Under the pieces are notes generated by a model. The model was not told where the DNA came from. It saw nothing but the letters and a program-made list of their open reading frames with translations, and ran no database searches. 64,000 nt of DNA. Origin: Mycobacteriales bacterium (GTDB lineage: Bacteria > Actinomycetota > Actinomycetes > JAFAQI01 > DASSKL01). This document shows, one piece after another, positions 35,915 to 46,992 of this stretch (position 1 is its first letter; each line of letters starts with the position of its first letter). Location: the NCBI GenBank assembly GCA_035690485.1, contig DASSKL010000005.1:54593-118592 (forward strand), written 5' to 3'. The position numbers and the translations under genes are program-made.

Positions 35915-36970
35915 ATGCATCGCGCCCTGCGCCCGGCTGTGCTCACTCTCTCCGCCGCCGCGCTCGCGGTGACACTGGCCGCCTGCGGCGGTTCGGTGAC
36001 ACCCCGCGCGCAGGCCTCGAGCACCCCGGCGGCGGTATCGACGAGCGCGAGCCCGACGCCCAGCGCCGCGCCGGTCGACCCCGCCTCGGTGCACGCCAAC
36101 GAGCTCGGGCTCGTGCCCGTGTTGATGTACCACCAGCTCACCGACAAGCCCACGAGCGTCTACGACCGTCGGCCGGCCGACTTCAAGGCGGAGCTCGAGC
36201 AGCTCGCCGCCGACGGTTACGTGCCCATCACGGCAGCGGACTTCGTGCAGGGCCGCATCGACATCCCCGCCGGCAAGCACCCGGTGGTGCTGACGTTCGA
36301 CGACTCCACGCTGAGCCAGTTCGCGCTCGGCCCCGACGGCGACCCGAAGCCCGGCACCGCGGTCGCGATCCTCGAGCAGGTCGCCGCGGAGCACCCCGGT
36401 TTCACGCCGACGGCGACCTTCTTCGTCAACAACGACCCGTTCACCGACGCCGATGGCAGGACGGCCCTCGGCTGGCTGCACGACCACGGGTTCGACATCG
36501 GTGACCACACGGTCGACCACGCCAACCTGCGGCAGGTCAGCGCCGCGAAGGTCCAGCAGGAGATCGCCGACAACTACCGGCTGATCACGAGCGCGGTCCC
36601 GGGCTTCACGCCGCTGACGATGGCGCTGCCCTTCGGCGCCTATCCGCAGGACGCCGCACTCGCCCATCAGGGCAGCAGCGGCGGCACGTCGTACGCCTTC
36701 AAGGGCGTCTTCCTGGTCGGCGCGGGCCCGTCGCACTCGCCGTTCCACGTGAAGTTCGACCCCTACAACATCCCGCGCATCCGCTCGCAGTCGCAGGCCG
36801 GCGCGTCCGCCGCGGACAAGGACTTCATCTCCAGCTACTACCTGCCGTGGCTCAAGGCGCACCCGGAGAGCTGGTACACCTCCGACGGCGACCCCGCGAA
36901 GGTGTCGTTCCCCAAGGCCTACGCGGACGTGCTGGCACCCACCTACAAGGGTGAGGCGAACCCCTACTAG
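35915..36970 (+). CDS. Polysaccharide deacetylase lipoprotein
   Basis: A 351-residue carbohydrate esterase family 4 protein. Lipoprotein signal with Cys24 (VTLAACGG) and a Ser/Thr/Ala-rich spacer; NodB homology domain with motif 1 LTFDDS, motif 2 GDHTVDH (metal His pair) and motif 3-like LPFGAY. It probably trims acetyl groups from cell-wall glycan. ATG 35915 was preferred over the adjacent TTG 35912. It is monocistronic. Confidence 0.9.
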   Translation: MHRALRPAVLTLSAAALAVTLAACGGSVTPRAQASSTPAAVSTSASPTPSAAPVDPASVHANELGLVPVLMYHQLTDKPTSVYDRRPADFKAELEQLAADGYVPITAADFVQGRIDIPAGKHPVVLTFDDSTLSQFALGPDGDPKPGTAVAILEQVAAEHPGFTPTATFFVNNDPFTDADGRTALGWLHDHGFDIGDHTVDHANLRQVSAAKVQQEIADNYRLITSAVPGFTPLTMALPFGAYPQDAALAHQGSSGGTSYAFKGVFLVGAGPSHSPFHVKFDPYNIPRIRSQSQAGASAADKDFISSYYLPWLKAHPESWYTSDGDPAKVSFPKAYADVLAPTYKGEANPY

Positions 36971-37016
36971 ACCGGACTAGATCGCTGCGCCGAACAGCGG
37001 TCGCAACAGCCTCCGA

Positions 37017-39716
37017 TTGCAGGTCTTCAGTCGGCCATATCGGACGTCGACCTCTCTAGGTGTGTTGGGGGGAGATGCCACCGCCGCGACGCAGGCGGCC
37101 CGCGTGATCGTGCTCGTCGCGGTCGTGGCCGCGATCGCCGCCTGGACTGCCGTCCTGCGCCGCGACCGCCGGCCGGGACCGGCGGGCACCTGGAGCGTGA
37201 CGGCCGCGCTGGTGATCGCCGCCGCCGTCGCCGAGGCCGTCGCGCAGGTGCGCGGGCAGCTGATCGACCATCGGCTCGGCGTCGTGCTGCACGTGGTCGC
37301 GATGCTGGGCTTCGGCGCCGCGATCGTGCTCGCCAGGCGCAGCCGCGGAGCGGTCGGCCGCCGCGAGCTGGTGCGGCTCGAGGGTGCGCTGCTGGTCGTC
37401 ACCGCGCTGCTCGTCACGGTCAACGTCGCCGCCCCCGCGGCGCCGGCTCAGCTGTCGGGCCTCTCGATGCTCGGCTGGTTGCGGCTGGTCGTCGACATGA
37501 CGGTCGTCGCCGTCGCGCTGCTGGCGTTGACGAAGATCAGCGCTCCCAGCCCGATCGGGCTGATGACACTGCTGCCGCTCAACGCGGCGACGGTCGCCCT
37601 CGCCCTCGCCGACGCGGCGAGCATCCGGTCCGCCGGGCGGGCCAGCGTGCACGTCGACTCGCCCGTGCTGCGGTTCGCGGTCGCGATGGCGTTCGTCGTC
37701 CTGGGATTCGCCGCGACCAGGAGTACGACGCCCACCGCGATCTCCGACCGGCGCGAGGAGTCGCTCGCGCTGCTCGCGGCCTTCGCTCCCGGCTTCCTCT
37801 GCGTGGTCTCGACGGAGGGCTACTACGCCGCGGGCGTGCGCGTGCCCGTCGAGATGGCGGCGGCCTCGGTCGGGCTCGCCGCGCTGCTCTTCCTGCGGCT
37901 GATGACGGCGCTCGTCGACAACCGGGTGCTGGCGCGCACGCTGGAGAAGCAGGTCGCCGATCGCACCCTCGACCTCGTCACGCGCGAGCAGTGGTTCCGC
38001 GCACTCGTGCAGAACGCCTCCGACGTGCTCACCGTCGTCGACACCCGGGCGACCGTGCGCTACCAGTCGCCGGCTTTCGAGCGGTGGTTCGGCCACGACT
38101 CGGACGCGATGGCGGGCGTGTCGCTCACCCCGCTGCTGCGGCCGGAGGACGCGGTGCGGCTGCTGGAGGCTCTCGTGGCGGTGTCGCGCGTGCCAGGGAC
38201 CAGCGCCGTCCTGGAGCTCGAGATCTGGCACCGGGCCGGGCGCTGGTGCCACACCGAGACCGTCGTGACGAACCTGCTCGACGAGCCGACGATCCACGGC
38301 CTCGTGCTCAACATCCGCGACATCAGCGACCGGCGCCGGCTGCAGGAGCGGCTGACCCACGAGGCCTACCACGACGCGCTCACCGGCCTCGCCAACCGCG
38401 CGCTGCTGCAGCGGCACCTCGACGAGGCGGTCCGCGAGGCGGGACGCGACCAGGTGGCCGTGCTCTTCTGCGACCTCGACGGCTTCAAGGCGGTCAACGA
38501 CTCGCGCGGTCACGAGATGGGCGACCGGCTGCTGTGCCTGGTGGCCGGCCGGCTGGCGCGTTGCGTCCGCGACGGCGACGTCGTCGCGCGGTTCGGCGGT
38601 GACGAGTTCGCGGTGCTCGTCCGCGGAAACGGGGCCTCCGCCCTCGCCTCCGACATCGCCCACCGGGTCGTCGTGAGCATCTCCGAGCCGTTCTCCGTCG
38701 ACGGTGTCGAGCTGCGCGTCGGCGCGTCGATCGGCATCGCGGCGGTGGGCGAGGGAGCCCGGTCCGCCGACGAGCTCATGCGCAACGCCGACCTCGCGAT
38801 GTACCGCGCCAAGGGATCCCGCGACCAGTCCGTGGTCGTCTTCAAGCCCGCGATGCACGATGCGCTGCTCGCCCGGCTGGAGGTCGAGAACGACCTGCGC
38901 GAGGCGATCGGCCGCGGTCAGCTCGTGCTGCACTACCAGACCTCCGTCGACCTCGCGACCTGCCGCTCGGTCGGCGTCGAGGCGCTCATGCGCTGGTACC
39001 ACCCCGACCGTGGTGTGGTCGCGCCCGAGTCGTTCATCGCCGTGGCCGAGGAGAAGGGCTACATCGAGGCGATGGGCGAGTGGGCGCTCTACGAGGCGGC
39101 CCGCCAGGGTGCCCGATGGCAGGCCTACGCACCACCCGGCCAGGTGCTGCAGATGGCGGTCAACATCTCGCCCTGGCAGGTCACCGCACGGCTCGTCGAC
39201 GTGGTCCGCGACGTCCTCACCAACAGCGCCCTGCCACCGGAGGCGCTGGTCCTTGAGGTCACCGAGTCGGTGCTGCTCGAGCGCACCGTGGAGGCCGTGC
39301 GGGTGCTCGGCGACCTGAAGTCGCTCGGGGTACGCATCGCCGTCGACGACTTCGGGACGGGCTACTCCTCGCTGTCCTACCTGTCGAAGTTCCCGGTCGA
39401 CATCCTCAAGATCGACCGGCAGTTCGTGGAACGGCTGCCCAGCAGCGACGACGCGGTCGCCCTCACCCGCACGATCGTCAACCTCGGCCAGGCCCTCGGG
39501 TTGACGACGATCGCCGAGGGCGTGGAGAGCTGGCCGCAGGTCAACATCCTGCGCGACATGGGCTGCGACCACGCGCAGGGCTACCTGTTCTGCCGGCCGC
39601 TGCCCGCGACCGGCGTCGCGCAGGTCTTCGCGCTGGACTACGACCAGGCGCGCCGCACCCCGCAGGACGTCGCCACCCTCGTGCCGTTCCCGCGCCGGGC
39701 GCAGGTCACCGCCTGA
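37017..39716 (+). CDS. Membrane-bound GGDEF/EAL cyclic-di-GMP enzyme
   Basis: About 899 residues: seven to eight N-terminal membrane helices (about 30-305), a PAS domain (about 325-440), GGDEF domain with an intact GGDEF (527-531) and product-inhibition RxxD (518-521), and an EAL domain with EAL (655-657) and DDFGTGYSSL. Both the cyclase and phosphodiesterase sites look intact, so it may be bifunctional. The start is uncertain: TTG 37017 has no ribosome site, and GTG 37104, just before the first helix, is a fair alternative. It is convergent with ppa, 7 bp away. Confidence 0.9.
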   Translation: MQVFSRPYRTSTSLGVLGGDATAATQAARVIVLVAVVAAIAAWTAVLRRDRRPGPAGTWSVTAALVIAAAVAEAVAQVRGQLIDHRLGVVLHVVAMLGFGAAIVLARRSRGAVGRRELVRLEGALLVVTALLVTVNVAAPAAPAQLSGLSMLGWLRLVVDMTVVAVALLALTKISAPSPIGLMTLLPLNAATVALALADAASIRSAGRASVHVDSPVLRFAVAMAFVVLGFAATRSTTPTAISDRREESLALLAAFAPGFLCVVSTEGYYAAGVRVPVEMAAASVGLAALLFLRLMTALVDNRVLARTLEKQVADRTLDLVTREQWFRALVQNASDVLTVVDTRATVRYQSPAFERWFGHDSDAMAGVSLTPLLRPEDAVRLLEALVAVSRVPGTSAVLELEIWHRAGRWCHTETVVTNLLDEPTIHGLVLNIRDISDRRRLQERLTHEAYHDALTGLANRALLQRHLDEAVREAGRDQVAVLFCDLDGFKAVNDSRGHEMGDRLLCLVAGRLARCVRDGDVVARFGGDEFAVLVRGNGASALASDIAHRVVVSISEPFSVDGVELRVGASIGIAAVGEGARSADELMRNADLAMYRAKGSRDQSVVVFKPAMHDALLARLEVENDLREAIGRGQLVLHYQTSVDLATCRSVGVEALMRWYHPDRGVVAPESFIAVAEEKGYIEAMGEWALYEAARQGARWQAYAPPGQVLQMAVNISPWQVTARLVDVVRDVLTNSALPPEALVLEVTESVLLERTVEAVRVLGDLKSLGVRIAVDDFGTGYSSLSYLSKFPVDILKIDRQFVERLPSSDDAVALTRTIVNLGQALGLTTIAEGVESWPQVNILRDMGCDHAQGYLFCRPLPATGVAQVFALDYDQARRTPQDVATLVPFPRRAQVTA

Positions 39717-39723
39717 CCCGCGG

Positions 39724-40215
39724 TCAGTGCAGCGGGTTGGCCGCCAGCCGTTCCCGCGACAGCTCGATCTCGGCCTCGGCCTCCGCGCGCCCCACCCACG
39801 TCGCGCCCTCGACCGACTTGCCGGGCTCGAGGTCCTTGTAGACCTCGAAGAAGTGCTGGATCTCCAGCCGCTCGAACTCCGGTAGGTGGTGGATGTCGCG
39901 CAGGTGCTCCATCCGCGGATCGTTGGCCGGCACGCAGAGGACCTTGTCGTCGCCCCCCGCCTCGTCCTGCATCCGGAACATGCCGATCGCCCGGCACCGG
40001 ATCAGACAGCCGGGGAACGTGGGCTCGGCCAGCAGCACCAGCGCGTCGAGCGGGTCGCCGTCGGCGCCCAGCGTGTCCTCGACGAAGCCGTAGTCGGCGG
40101 GGTACTGCGTCGCGGTGAACAGCGTCCGGTCGAGTCGGATGCGACCGGTGATGTGGTCCATCTCGTACTTGTTGCGCTGACCCTTCGGGATCTCGACAGT
40201 GACGTCGAACTCCAC
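39724..40215 (-). CDS. ppa: Inorganic pyrophosphatase (family I)
   Basis: A 163-residue soluble enzyme hydrolysing pyrophosphate. Family I motifs: [25 protein letters not shown], and the acidic metal site [10 protein letters not shown] with a later [11 protein letters not shown] 40215 is preceded by CGAGGAGGG. With hppA, the window carries both soluble and membrane pyrophosphatases. ppa next to dacB, the zincin, tilS and hpt matches Rv3628-Rv3624c. Confidence 0.96.
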   Translation of the reverse strand: MEFDVTVEIPKGQRNKYEMDHITGRIRLDRTLFTATQYPADYGFVEDTLGADGDPLDALVLLAEPTFPGCLIRCRAIGMFRMQDEAGGDDKVLCVPANDPRMEHLRDIHHLPEFERLEIQHFFEVYKDLEPGKSVEGATWVGRAEAEAEIELSRERLAANPLH

Positions 40216-40288
40216 GGTCCCTCCTCGTCCGGGATCATCCGCGGCTAGTGTCCTCGAGGCGGCGACACGGGTCGTGAGGAGGTCGGGC

Positions 40289-41650
40289 GTGCGCGGTGCG
40301 CGGCGCATCGTCCTCGTCGCTCTCCTCGTCGTGGTCGCCGCCGCCGGCGGCTTCATCGCTGTGGTCGCCCAGCCCTGGCAACCGCACCCTTCGGCCACCA
40401 AGGTCCTCGTGCGGCCGGGACTCGTCCCTGCGCTCGCGCCGGCAGGCGCCGCCGCCCCGCTGCCCACGTCCACGGGGCTGCGCCGCGACCTCGCACCGGT
40501 GCTGGCCGACCCCGGCCTCGGCCCGTCGGTCGCCGCTGTCGTCACCGACCCGATGACCGGCGCCGTGCTCTACGACCGCGACGGCGCGCTGGCGGTGCCG
40601 CCCGCGTCGACGGCGAAGCTCGCGACGGCTACCGCAGCCCTGCTCGTGCTCGGCCCGCAGCGACGCATCACGACCCGGACCGTCCTCGTCGGCCCGACGG
40701 TTTACCTGGTCGGAGGTGGTGACCCGACGCTCGCCGGTCCCGCGGCCCGGCCGGGCTACCCCGGTGCCGCGTCGCTGGCGACGCTCGCCGAGGGCACCGC
40801 CGGCGGCCTGAAGGCGCGCGGTGTCACGGCCGTGCATCTCGCGATCGACACCTCGGCGTACGCCGGACCCGTGACCGCACCCGGCTGGAAGCCGGTCTAC
40901 CTGTCGGCCGGCGACGTCGCTCCGGTCACGGCGCTGGAGGTCGACGAGGGACGGATCAGGCCTGACGACGAGGACCGGGTGACGGACCCGCCCGCGGCGG
41001 CTGCGGCGGCCTTCGCGGCGTTGCTGCACCAGCGCGGCATCCGGGTGGCCGGTCCGGTCCGCACCGCGCCCGCACCGACCACTGCCGCGCACCTCGCGGA
41101 GGTCACGTCGCCGACCGTGGCCCAGCTCGTGCAGCGGATGCTGACCGACAGCGACAACGACCTCGCCGAAGCGCTCGCCCGGCAGGTGGCCCGCGCCTCG
41201 GGTCGCTCGCCGACCTTCGCGGGCGGTGCGGCGGCGGTCATGGCCGCGGTTGCGCCGGAGCTGCACGGCGCGTCGCTGCGCCTGGCCGACGGCAGCGGGC
41301 TGTCGGTGCTCGACCGGGCCAGTCCCCGGGCGCTGGCGCATCTGCTGGCCGCCGCCGCGTCGCCCGATCGGCCGCAGCTGCGGCCGATCCTGGCCGGGCT
41401 CCCGGTGGCCGGGCTGACCGGCACCCTGGCCGACCGCTACGCCGGCGGGCCGGCGGCCGCGGCGCGCGGGGTCGTGCGGGCCAAGACCGGCACGCTCGAC
41501 GGCGTGAGCAGCCTGGCCGGGCTGGCCGTCGACCGGGACGGGCGGCTGCTCGCGTTCGCCGTCGTCGCTGACCGCGCGCCCTACTACCTGACCGCGGAGG
41601 CGGCCCTCGACCGGGTCGCGGCGCGCATCGCCGGCTGCGGCTGTCGCTGA
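40289..41650 (+). CDS. dacB: D-alanyl-D-alanine carboxypeptidase (PBP4, peptidase S13)
   Basis: A 453-residue exported enzyme acting on peptidoglycan peptides. The signal anchor (about 6-27) precedes the catalytic domain: SxxK is Ser107-Thr-Ala-Lys110, SDN-type motif in [12 protein letters not shown], and KTG in [13 protein letters not shown] 40289 follows GAGGAG; GTG 40274 is possible. It is divergent from ppa. Confidence 0.93.
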   Translation: MRGARRIVLVALLVVVAAAGGFIAVVAQPWQPHPSATKVLVRPGLVPALAPAGAAAPLPTSTGLRRDLAPVLADPGLGPSVAAVVTDPMTGAVLYDRDGALAVPPASTAKLATATAALLVLGPQRRITTRTVLVGPTVYLVGGGDPTLAGPAARPGYPGAASLATLAEGTAGGLKARGVTAVHLAIDTSAYAGPVTAPGWKPVYLSAGDVAPVTALEVDEGRIRPDDEDRVTDPPAAAAAAFAALLHQRGIRVAGPVRTAPAPTTAAHLAEVTSPTVAQLVQRMLTDSDNDLAEALARQVARASGRSPTFAGGAAAVMAAVAPELHGASLRLADGSGLSVLDRASPRALAHLLAAAASPDRPQLRPILAGLPVAGLTGTLADRYAGGPAAAARGVVRAKTGTLDGVSSLAGLAVDRDGRLLAFAVVADRAPYYLTAEAALDRVAARIAGCGCR

Positions 41651-41662
41651 CCTCCTGCGACG

Positions 41663-41668
41663 TACCGT
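41663..41668 (+). promoter_or_regulatory. -10 element consistent with leaderless zincin-gene mRNA
   Basis: TACCGT ends 6 nt before ATG 41675. CTGTCG lies 16 nt upstream as a possible -35. Confidence 0.45.
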
Positions 41669-41674
41669 GTCGTC

Positions 41675-42754
41675 ATGACCGGCCGCACCCTCGTCGACTG
41701 GAACCTCGCCGCGGCGACCGCGCGCCGGGTCGTGCCACCCGGCCCCCCCGTCGACTTCGCCGGCGCGGCCGCCGTCGTCACCGACCTGCGGGCGCTGGCG
41801 GAGGAAGCCGATGCGCACGTGCGTGAGTTCACCGGTCTCGACGCGCCGCGCGACGGGGGCGTGGTCGCCGTCGTCGACCGGCCCGGTTGGGTGGCCGCCA
41901 ACGTCGCCGGGTTCCGCAGCATCATCGAGCCGGTCACCGAGGAGCTGCTGCAGCGTCGCCGGGCGGGCGCGGCCGACTCGCTGGTCAGTGCGGTCGGGTC
42001 ACGCGTCACCGGCGTACAGCTCGGCATGGTGCTCGCCTACCTGGCCAGCCGCGTGCTCGGGCAGTACGAGCTGTTCCTGCCGCCCGGGGAGGGCAACGGC
42101 CGGCTGACGCTGGTCGCGCCCAACGTGCTGGCCGCGGAGCGGATGCTCGGCGTCGACCCGCACGACTTCCGGTTGTGGGTCTGCCTGCACGAGGTCACCC
42201 ACCGGACGCAGTTCACCGCCGTGCCGTGGCTGCGCGAGCACGTGCAGAACGAGGTCACGGCGTTCCTGCTCGCCAGCGACCTCGACCCGTCGGCGGTGGC
42301 CGCACGGCTGCGCGACGGCCTCGGCGCGATCGTCGACACCATCCGCGGCAAGGGCGAGGCGAGCCTGCTCGACGCCGTGCAGACCCCCGAGCAGCGCGCG
42401 ATCCTCGACCGCATGACCGGGCTGATGAGCCTCGTCGAGGGGCACGGCGAGTACGTCATGGACGGCGTCGGCCCCGAGGTCGTGCCAAGCGTCGTCGAGA
42501 TCCGCCGCCGCTTCGACCGCCGGCGACACGCGTCCGGTCCGGTCGAGCGGGTCATCCGGCGGCTGCTCGGCATCGAGATGAAGATGCGGCAGTACGCCGA
42601 CGGCGAGCGGTTCGTCCGCGCGGTGATCGAGCGGGTCGGGATGGCCGGGTTCAACCGGGTTTGGACCTCGCCCAACACGCTGCCGAGCCGTGCCGAGATC
42701 GCCGATCCGCAGGCGTGGGTGCGCCGCGTGCACGGCGCCGCCGCGACCGGCTGA
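41675..42754 (+). CDS. Zincin-like metalloprotease (DUF2342 family)
   Basis: A 359-residue soluble protein with HEVTH (His172, Glu173, His176) in [12 protein letters not shown] and a downstream EGHGEYVMD that can give the third ligand. This family, annotated as a putative hydrolase or F420-biosynthesis-associated protein, is found next to tilS across actinobacteria (Rv3626c). The substrate is unknown. It likely heads the operon with tilS and hpt. Confidence 0.88.
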   Translation: MTGRTLVDWNLAAATARRVVPPGPPVDFAGAAAVVTDLRALAEEADAHVREFTGLDAPRDGGVVAVVDRPGWVAANVAGFRSIIEPVTEELLQRRRAGAADSLVSAVGSRVTGVQLGMVLAYLASRVLGQYELFLPPGEGNGRLTLVAPNVLAAERMLGVDPHDFRLWVCLHEVTHRTQFTAVPWLREHVQNEVTAFLLASDLDPSAVAARLRDGLGAIVDTIRGKGEASLLDAVQTPEQRAILDRMTGLMSLVEGHGEYVMDGVGPEVVPSVVEIRRRFDRRRHASGPVERVIRRLLGIEMKMRQYADGERFVRAVIERVGMAGFNRVWTSPNTLPSRAEIADPQAWVRRVHGAAATG

Positions 42755-42761
42755 GCGAACC

Positions 42762-43739
42762 GTGGGCGGCCGGCTGCACCCCGCGGTGGCGGCGACCAGG
42801 GTCGCCGTCCGGCGCTACCTCGCCGACCTGCCCGCCGGCCGGACCGTGCTCGTCGCGGTGAGCGGCGGCGCCGACTCCGTCGCCCTCGCCGCGGCCACCG
42901 CATTCGAGGGGCCTCGGGCCGGGCTGCGCGCGGGCGCGGTCACCGTCGACCACGGCTTGCAGGCCGGGTCCGCCGACCGCGCGCAGCAGGTCGTCGCGCT
43001 GGCGCGAGAGCTCGGGCTCGACCCGGTCGACGTCTGCACCGTCAGCGTGGGCCGCGACGGCGGGCCGGAGGCAGCGGCTCGGGTCGCGCGCTACGCGGCG
43101 CTCGACGCGGCGGCCGAGACGAACGACGCGGCGGCCGTGCTGCTCGGCCACACGCTCGACGACCAGGCGGAGACCGTCCTGCTGGGCCTGGCCCGCGGCT
43201 CGGGGCCTCGGTCGCTGGCCGGCATGGCGGCCTCCCGCGGGCGCTACCGGCGCCCGTTCCTCGAGCTGCGGCGAGCTGACACCGCGGCTGCCTGCGCGGC
43301 GCTCGGACTGCCGGTCTGGCAGGACCCCCACAACGCCGACCCCGCCTTCACCCGCTCCCGGGTGCGCACAGAAGTCCTTCCTGCGCTGGAAGACGTGCTC
43401 GGTCCGGGCGTTGCGCAGGCGCTCGCTCGCACCGCGCGGTTGCTGCGCGATGACGACGCCGCGCTCGACACCTGGGCGGCCCGCGAGCACACCGACGACG
43501 TCGCGGCGCTCGCCGCCCTGCCGGCCGCCGTGCGCGGGCGGGTGCTGCGCCGGCTGCTGCTCGATGCGGGCGTGCCGGCCGGCGCCCTGGCCGCGGCACA
43601 CCTCGACGCAGTGGACGCCCTCGTCACCGCCTGGCACGGGCAGGGAGCGGTCCACCTACCCGGCGGGTTGGGCGCCGCCCGACGGTGTGGAAGGCTGGTC
43701 GTCGATGGACGCCCAGGCCGCAGCCCCTGCTCCGACTGA
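42762..43739 (+). CDS. tilS: tRNA(Ile)-lysidine synthetase
   Basis: A 325-residue enzyme that modifies the tRNA-Ile CAT anticodon to lysidine. PP-loop SGGADS (34-39) and the [18 protein letters not shown] motif are present. It lacks long C-terminal domains, as in other actinobacteria. GTG 42762 was chosen 7 bp after the zincin stop. Its 3' end overlaps hpt by 35 bp. Confidence 0.93.
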   Translation: MGGRLHPAVAATRVAVRRYLADLPAGRTVLVAVSGGADSVALAAATAFEGPRAGLRAGAVTVDHGLQAGSADRAQQVVALARELGLDPVDVCTVSVGRDGGPEAAARVARYAALDAAAETNDAAAVLLGHTLDDQAETVLLGLARGSGPRSLAGMAASRGRYRRPFLELRRADTAAACAALGLPVWQDPHNADPAFTRSRVRTEVLPALEDVLGPGVAQALARTARLLRDDDAALDTWAAREHTDDVAALAALPAAVRGRVLRRLLLDAGVPAGALAAAHLDAVDALVTAWHGQGAVHLPGGLGAARRCGRLVVDGRPGRSPCSD

Positions 43740-44283
43740 CGAGCTGCATCCCGACATCGCCTCCGTGCTGATCTCGCGGGACGAGATCGCGTCGAAGATC
43801 ATCGAGGTCGCCGCCCGGATCGAGGCGGACTACGCCGGCCGCGAGGTGCTGCTGGTCGGGGTGCTCAAGGGTGCGGTCATGCTCATGGCCGACCTGGCCC
43901 GGTCGCTCGACCTCTCGGTGTCGATGGAGTTCATGGCGGTGTCGTCGTACGGCTCGTCGACGACGTCGTCGGGCGTCGTCCGGATCCTCAAGGACCTCGA
44001 TCGCGACATCGCCGGCCGCGACGTGCTCGTCGTCGAGGACATCATCGACTCCGGCCTGACACTGTCGTGGCTGCTGCGTAACCTGCGGTCACGCAACCCG
44101 GCGTCGGTCGAGGTCTTCGCGCTGCTGCGCAAGCCGGACGCGATCCAGGTCGACGTACCGTTGCGCTATCTCGGGTTCGACATCCCCAACGAGTTCGTGG
44201 TGGGCTACGGGCTGGACTATGCGGAGCGCTACCGCAACCTTCCGTTCGTCGGCACGCTGCGACCGGAGATCTACTCCCGCTAG
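43705..44283 (+). CDS. hpt: Hypoxanthine-guanine phosphoribosyltransferase
   Basis: 192 residues with the PRPP-binding loop [32 protein letters not shown] and the mobile-loop Ser-Tyr (SSYGSST). It salvages hypoxanthine and guanine. ATG 43705 lies inside the end of tilS with GGAAGG upstream. The tilS-hpt-ftsH-fol order is widely conserved, but here two glycosyltransferase genes lie between hpt and ftsH. Confidence 0.95.
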   Translation: MDAQAAAPAPTDELHPDIASVLISRDEIASKIIEVAARIEADYAGREVLLVGVLKGAVMLMADLARSLDLSVSMEFMAVSSYGSSTTSSGVVRILKDLDRDIAGRDVLVVEDIIDSGLTLSWLLRNLRSRNPASVEVFALLRKPDAIQVDVPLRYLGFDIPNEFVVGYGLDYAERYRNLPFVGTLRPEIYSR

Positions 44284-45598
44284 CGTCTGCGCGCTGCTCC
44301 TGCTTGCCGTCGTCGCGGTGGGCCAGGGGCTGTGGTGGGCGCAGCACAGCTCCTACGACTTCCCGGCGTTCTACCGCGCCGCGGGCCTGGTCGCACACGG
44401 CCACAGCCCCTACCTGCCGAGCCACCACGTCGACCGCGACTTCCTCGACGGGCCGCTCGTCGGGCTGCTCTACGCGCCGCTGAGCCTGCTCTCCTACGAG
44501 ACCGCGCGGCTGACCGCGATCGCCGTGGGGCTCTGCCTCGTCGTGGTCTCCGCGGCGCTGCTCGCCGCCACCCGCCCGCACCGGCGGGTGGTCGTGGGTG
44601 CGGCGTTCGCCGTCGTCGTGCTGCTCACGGTGACGGGACGCGCCGCGCTCGGCCTCGGCCAGACGACCGCGCTCGCGCTGCTGGGCTACGCGATCTGGTA
44701 CGCCGCTTACCGACGTGTGGGCCTGTGCCACGACCTCCTCGCGGGACTCGCCGGCTGCCTCGTCTTCCAGGTCAAGCCCTACCTGGGTGTCCCGCTGCTG
44801 CTCGTGGCGCTCGTCCACCGGCGCGCCCGCCTGCTGGCCGTCGCACTGGTCTCTTCCGCGGCCACGGTCGCCGCCGCCTCGCTGCTCGCCGGGCAGGACC
44901 TGGTCGGCGCGTGGTGGCACGCGGTGCTCGACCGGCAGGAGGGGGCGGCCGCCGGCACGGACCAGGTGTCGGTGCTCGCGGCCGTCCAGCACGCGACCGG
45001 TCACGACCCGGCCCTGGCCGTCGCGCTCGCGCTCGCGGCTGCCGCGACCGGGTGGCTGGTGCGCACCGCTTGGCGGGGCACCGACGAGCGTCCGCTGCTG
45101 GTCGCCGCGTGCTGGCCGCTCGTGGCGAGCACGTTCCTGCACCCCCAGGACCTGGTGCTGGGCTGCTGGCCGCTGACCGTGCTGCTGCTCGACCGGGAGG
45201 CAGCGACCAGGCGGTGGCTGTGCGGGCTGCTCGTCACGGTCTGCTTCCTCGACGTCTGGACGACGATGGCACCGCAGCACGATGCGGCCTACGTCGCGGG
45301 GCGGCAGGCGGCCTACGTGCTGCCGCTCTGGCTCGCCCTCGTCCTCGCCGGGCTGCCCGCGCGGCGCGCGGTCGGGGCGCTGGCGGCCGCGCTCGTCCTG
45401 GCCCTGGGCGTGCCGCTGTGGGTGCGCGCCGGCCCGGTCGAGCCGCCCTGGGCGAGCGGCGTCACGCTGGCGGCAGGCGGCCTGCTGCTCGCGGTCGGCT
45501 GGCTGTCCTCGTCGCCGGCCGGGGCTGGGTCCCCGCGGCTTCCCCGTGCGCGCGGCAGGCCGAGCCGGGCGGCGGGCTCCACTACCGTGGCTCCGTGA
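44219..45598 (+). CDS. DUF2029 / GT87-type membrane glycosyltransferase
   Basis: About 459 residues with some ten membrane helices. After the first helix, [22 protein letters not shown] resembles the catalytic loop of GT-C enzymes such as PIMT mannosyltransferases. The only ATG, 44219, overlaps hpt by 65 bp, so the true start may lie later at a non-standard codon near the hpt stop. It is probably a polyprenyl-phosphate-sugar dependent transferase; the acceptor is unknown. GTGA overlap with the next gene. Confidence 0.75.
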   Translation: MRSATATFRSSARCDRRSTPASVCALLLLAVVAVGQGLWWAQHSSYDFPAFYRAAGLVAHGHSPYLPSHHVDRDFLDGPLVGLLYAPLSLLSYETARLTAIAVGLCLVVVSAALLAATRPHRRVVVGAAFAVVVLLTVTGRAALGLGQTTALALLGYAIWYAAYRRVGLCHDLLAGLAGCLVFQVKPYLGVPLLLVALVHRRARLLAVALVSSAATVAAASLLAGQDLVGAWWHAVLDRQEGAAAGTDQVSVLAAVQHATGHDPALAVALALAAAATGWLVRTAWRGTDERPLLVAACWPLVASTFLHPQDLVLGCWPLTVLLLDREAATRRWLCGLLVTVCFLDVWTTMAPQHDAAYVAGRQAAYVLPLWLALVLAGLPARRAVGALAAALVLALGVPLWVRAGPVEPPWASGVTLAAGGLLLAVGWLSSSPAGAGSPRLPRARGRPSRAAGSTTVAP

Positions 45599-46986
45599 CG
45601 GCGCTCCCGACGCTGCGCGCGCCGGACCGTCCGGACCGGCAGAGCGCCCGCCGGCTCCTCCCGTGGGGGACCGCGGTCGCTGCCCTCGTCGCGCTCTGGC
45701 TCAACCTCGCGAACCTCGGCGTGCCGACCTGGCGCTACGACGAGCTCGTCTACCGCGACGCCGGCTGGGCCTACCTGCACGGCAACCTCACGTCCAACCG
45801 CGAGCACCCGCCGCTCGGCAAGTACCTCATCGGCGTGGTCGAGCTCGCCGCCGGCCGGGGCACTGACATCCGCGTCGTCGCCGTCGTCGCCTCGCTGGTG
45901 ACCGGCGCGATCTTGGCCGCGTTCGCGTGGCGACTCGCCGGTCGACTCGCCGCAGCCGTCGCGCTTGCGGCCTGGACGCTGCTGCCGCACGCCGTCCAGG
46001 GCGGGGTGGTGCGGCTGGACCGGTTCCTGTTCCTCGACCCGCTGATGGCGGCGTGGGCGACCGGGGCGCTCTACCTGGCCTACCGGCGACGACCCTGGCT
46101 GGCCGGGCTGCTGCTCGGCGCCGCCGTGGCGACGAAGGTGCCGGGTGCTCTCTACCTGCCTGCGGTCCTCGTGCTCGTCGGTGCCGCGTGGTGGCGCGCG
46201 CTCGCCGCCGCGGTCGCCGCCTTCGCCGCGGCCTACGCGCCCTACGGCACCGGCGCCCTCGACGCGCTGCGCTACATGGTCGACTTCCAGGACTCCGCGG
46301 CGGCCCACGGCCACCCGGTCCTCGTCGCCGGCCACCACTACCTGCACGCGCCGTGGTGGTCGCACCTGTGGTGGCAGTGGCAGGCCTACGACGGCGTCGG
46401 CTGCGCGGTGCTCGTCGTCGCCGCGGTGGCGACCGTCGGGCTCGTCCCCGATCGGCGTACGACGCTGGCCCTGGTCCTCGCCGTACTCGTGCCGCTCGCC
46501 GCGTTGAGCGCCCACGGCGTCAAGCTGCCCTACTACTTCTACGACTGGCAGCCACCGCTGACGTTGCTGGCGGCCGTCGGCCTGGTCGCAATGCTGCGCC
46601 GCGCGGGGGGGCTCGCGCTGCGGGACCGGCTCGCCGGGGCAGCGGCGCTGGCCGGGCTCGCCGTGCTGGCCTCGCTGGCCGGGTCGGCCGGCCACCGCGT
46701 CGCGGCCGAGATGCCCGCCGACTACGCGCTGCTCCCGGGCGTCGTGCCGGCCCACGGCCGCGTCGCCGTGTGGGGGTTCGCGAGCGTGGCTTCGGCGTAC
46801 CTCCCGCATCGTGACGTCGTCGCCGCGACGCCGCAGACGGTCGCTACGAGCCCGGTGGTCGTGGTCGACCGGCGGCAGGCCGCCGCGGCGCCCCGGCCCG
46901 CTCTCGAACGTGCCCTGCGTGCCGGCCCCGAGCGGCGCGTGGTGCAGCTCCGCGGCGGGCTCACGGTCTACGAACGGGCCGGTTGA
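45595..46986 (+). CDS. PMT/ArnT-like (GT39 family) membrane glycosyltransferase
   Basis: 463 residues with about ten membrane helices. The first external loop carries the GT-C acidic motif YDELVYRDAGWAYLHG and REHPPLGKYLIG, as in dolichyl-phosphate-mannose-protein mannosyltransferases. A short C-terminal extracytoplasmic domain follows. It is co-translated with the GT87-type gene; together they may glycosylate an exported protein or glycan. Confidence 0.8.
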   Translation: MTALPTLRAPDRPDRQSARRLLPWGTAVAALVALWLNLANLGVPTWRYDELVYRDAGWAYLHGNLTSNREHPPLGKYLIGVVELAAGRGTDIRVVAVVASLVTGAILAAFAWRLAGRLAAAVALAAWTLLPHAVQGGVVRLDRFLFLDPLMAAWATGALYLAYRRRPWLAGLLLGAAVATKVPGALYLPAVLVLVGAAWWRALAAAVAAFAAAYAPYGTGALDALRYMVDFQDSAAAHGHPVLVAGHHYLHAPWWSHLWWQWQAYDGVGCAVLVVAAVATVGLVPDRRTTLALVLAVLVPLAALSAHGVKLPYYFYDWQPPLTLLAAVGLVAMLRRAGGLALRDRLAGAAALAGLAVLASLAGSAGHRVAAEMPADYALLPGVVPAHGRVAVWGFASVASAYLPHRDVVAATPQTVATSPVVVVDRRQAAAAPRPALERALRAGPERRVVQLRGGLTVYERAG

Positions 46987-46992
46987 CCGTCC

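Noticed and set aside
37056..39572. 838-codon minus-strand frame opposite the GGDEF/EAL gene
   Set aside because: Same reason: rich in Arg, His, Gln and Glu, with no recognisable domain, while the sense frame has intact GGDEF and EAL motifs.
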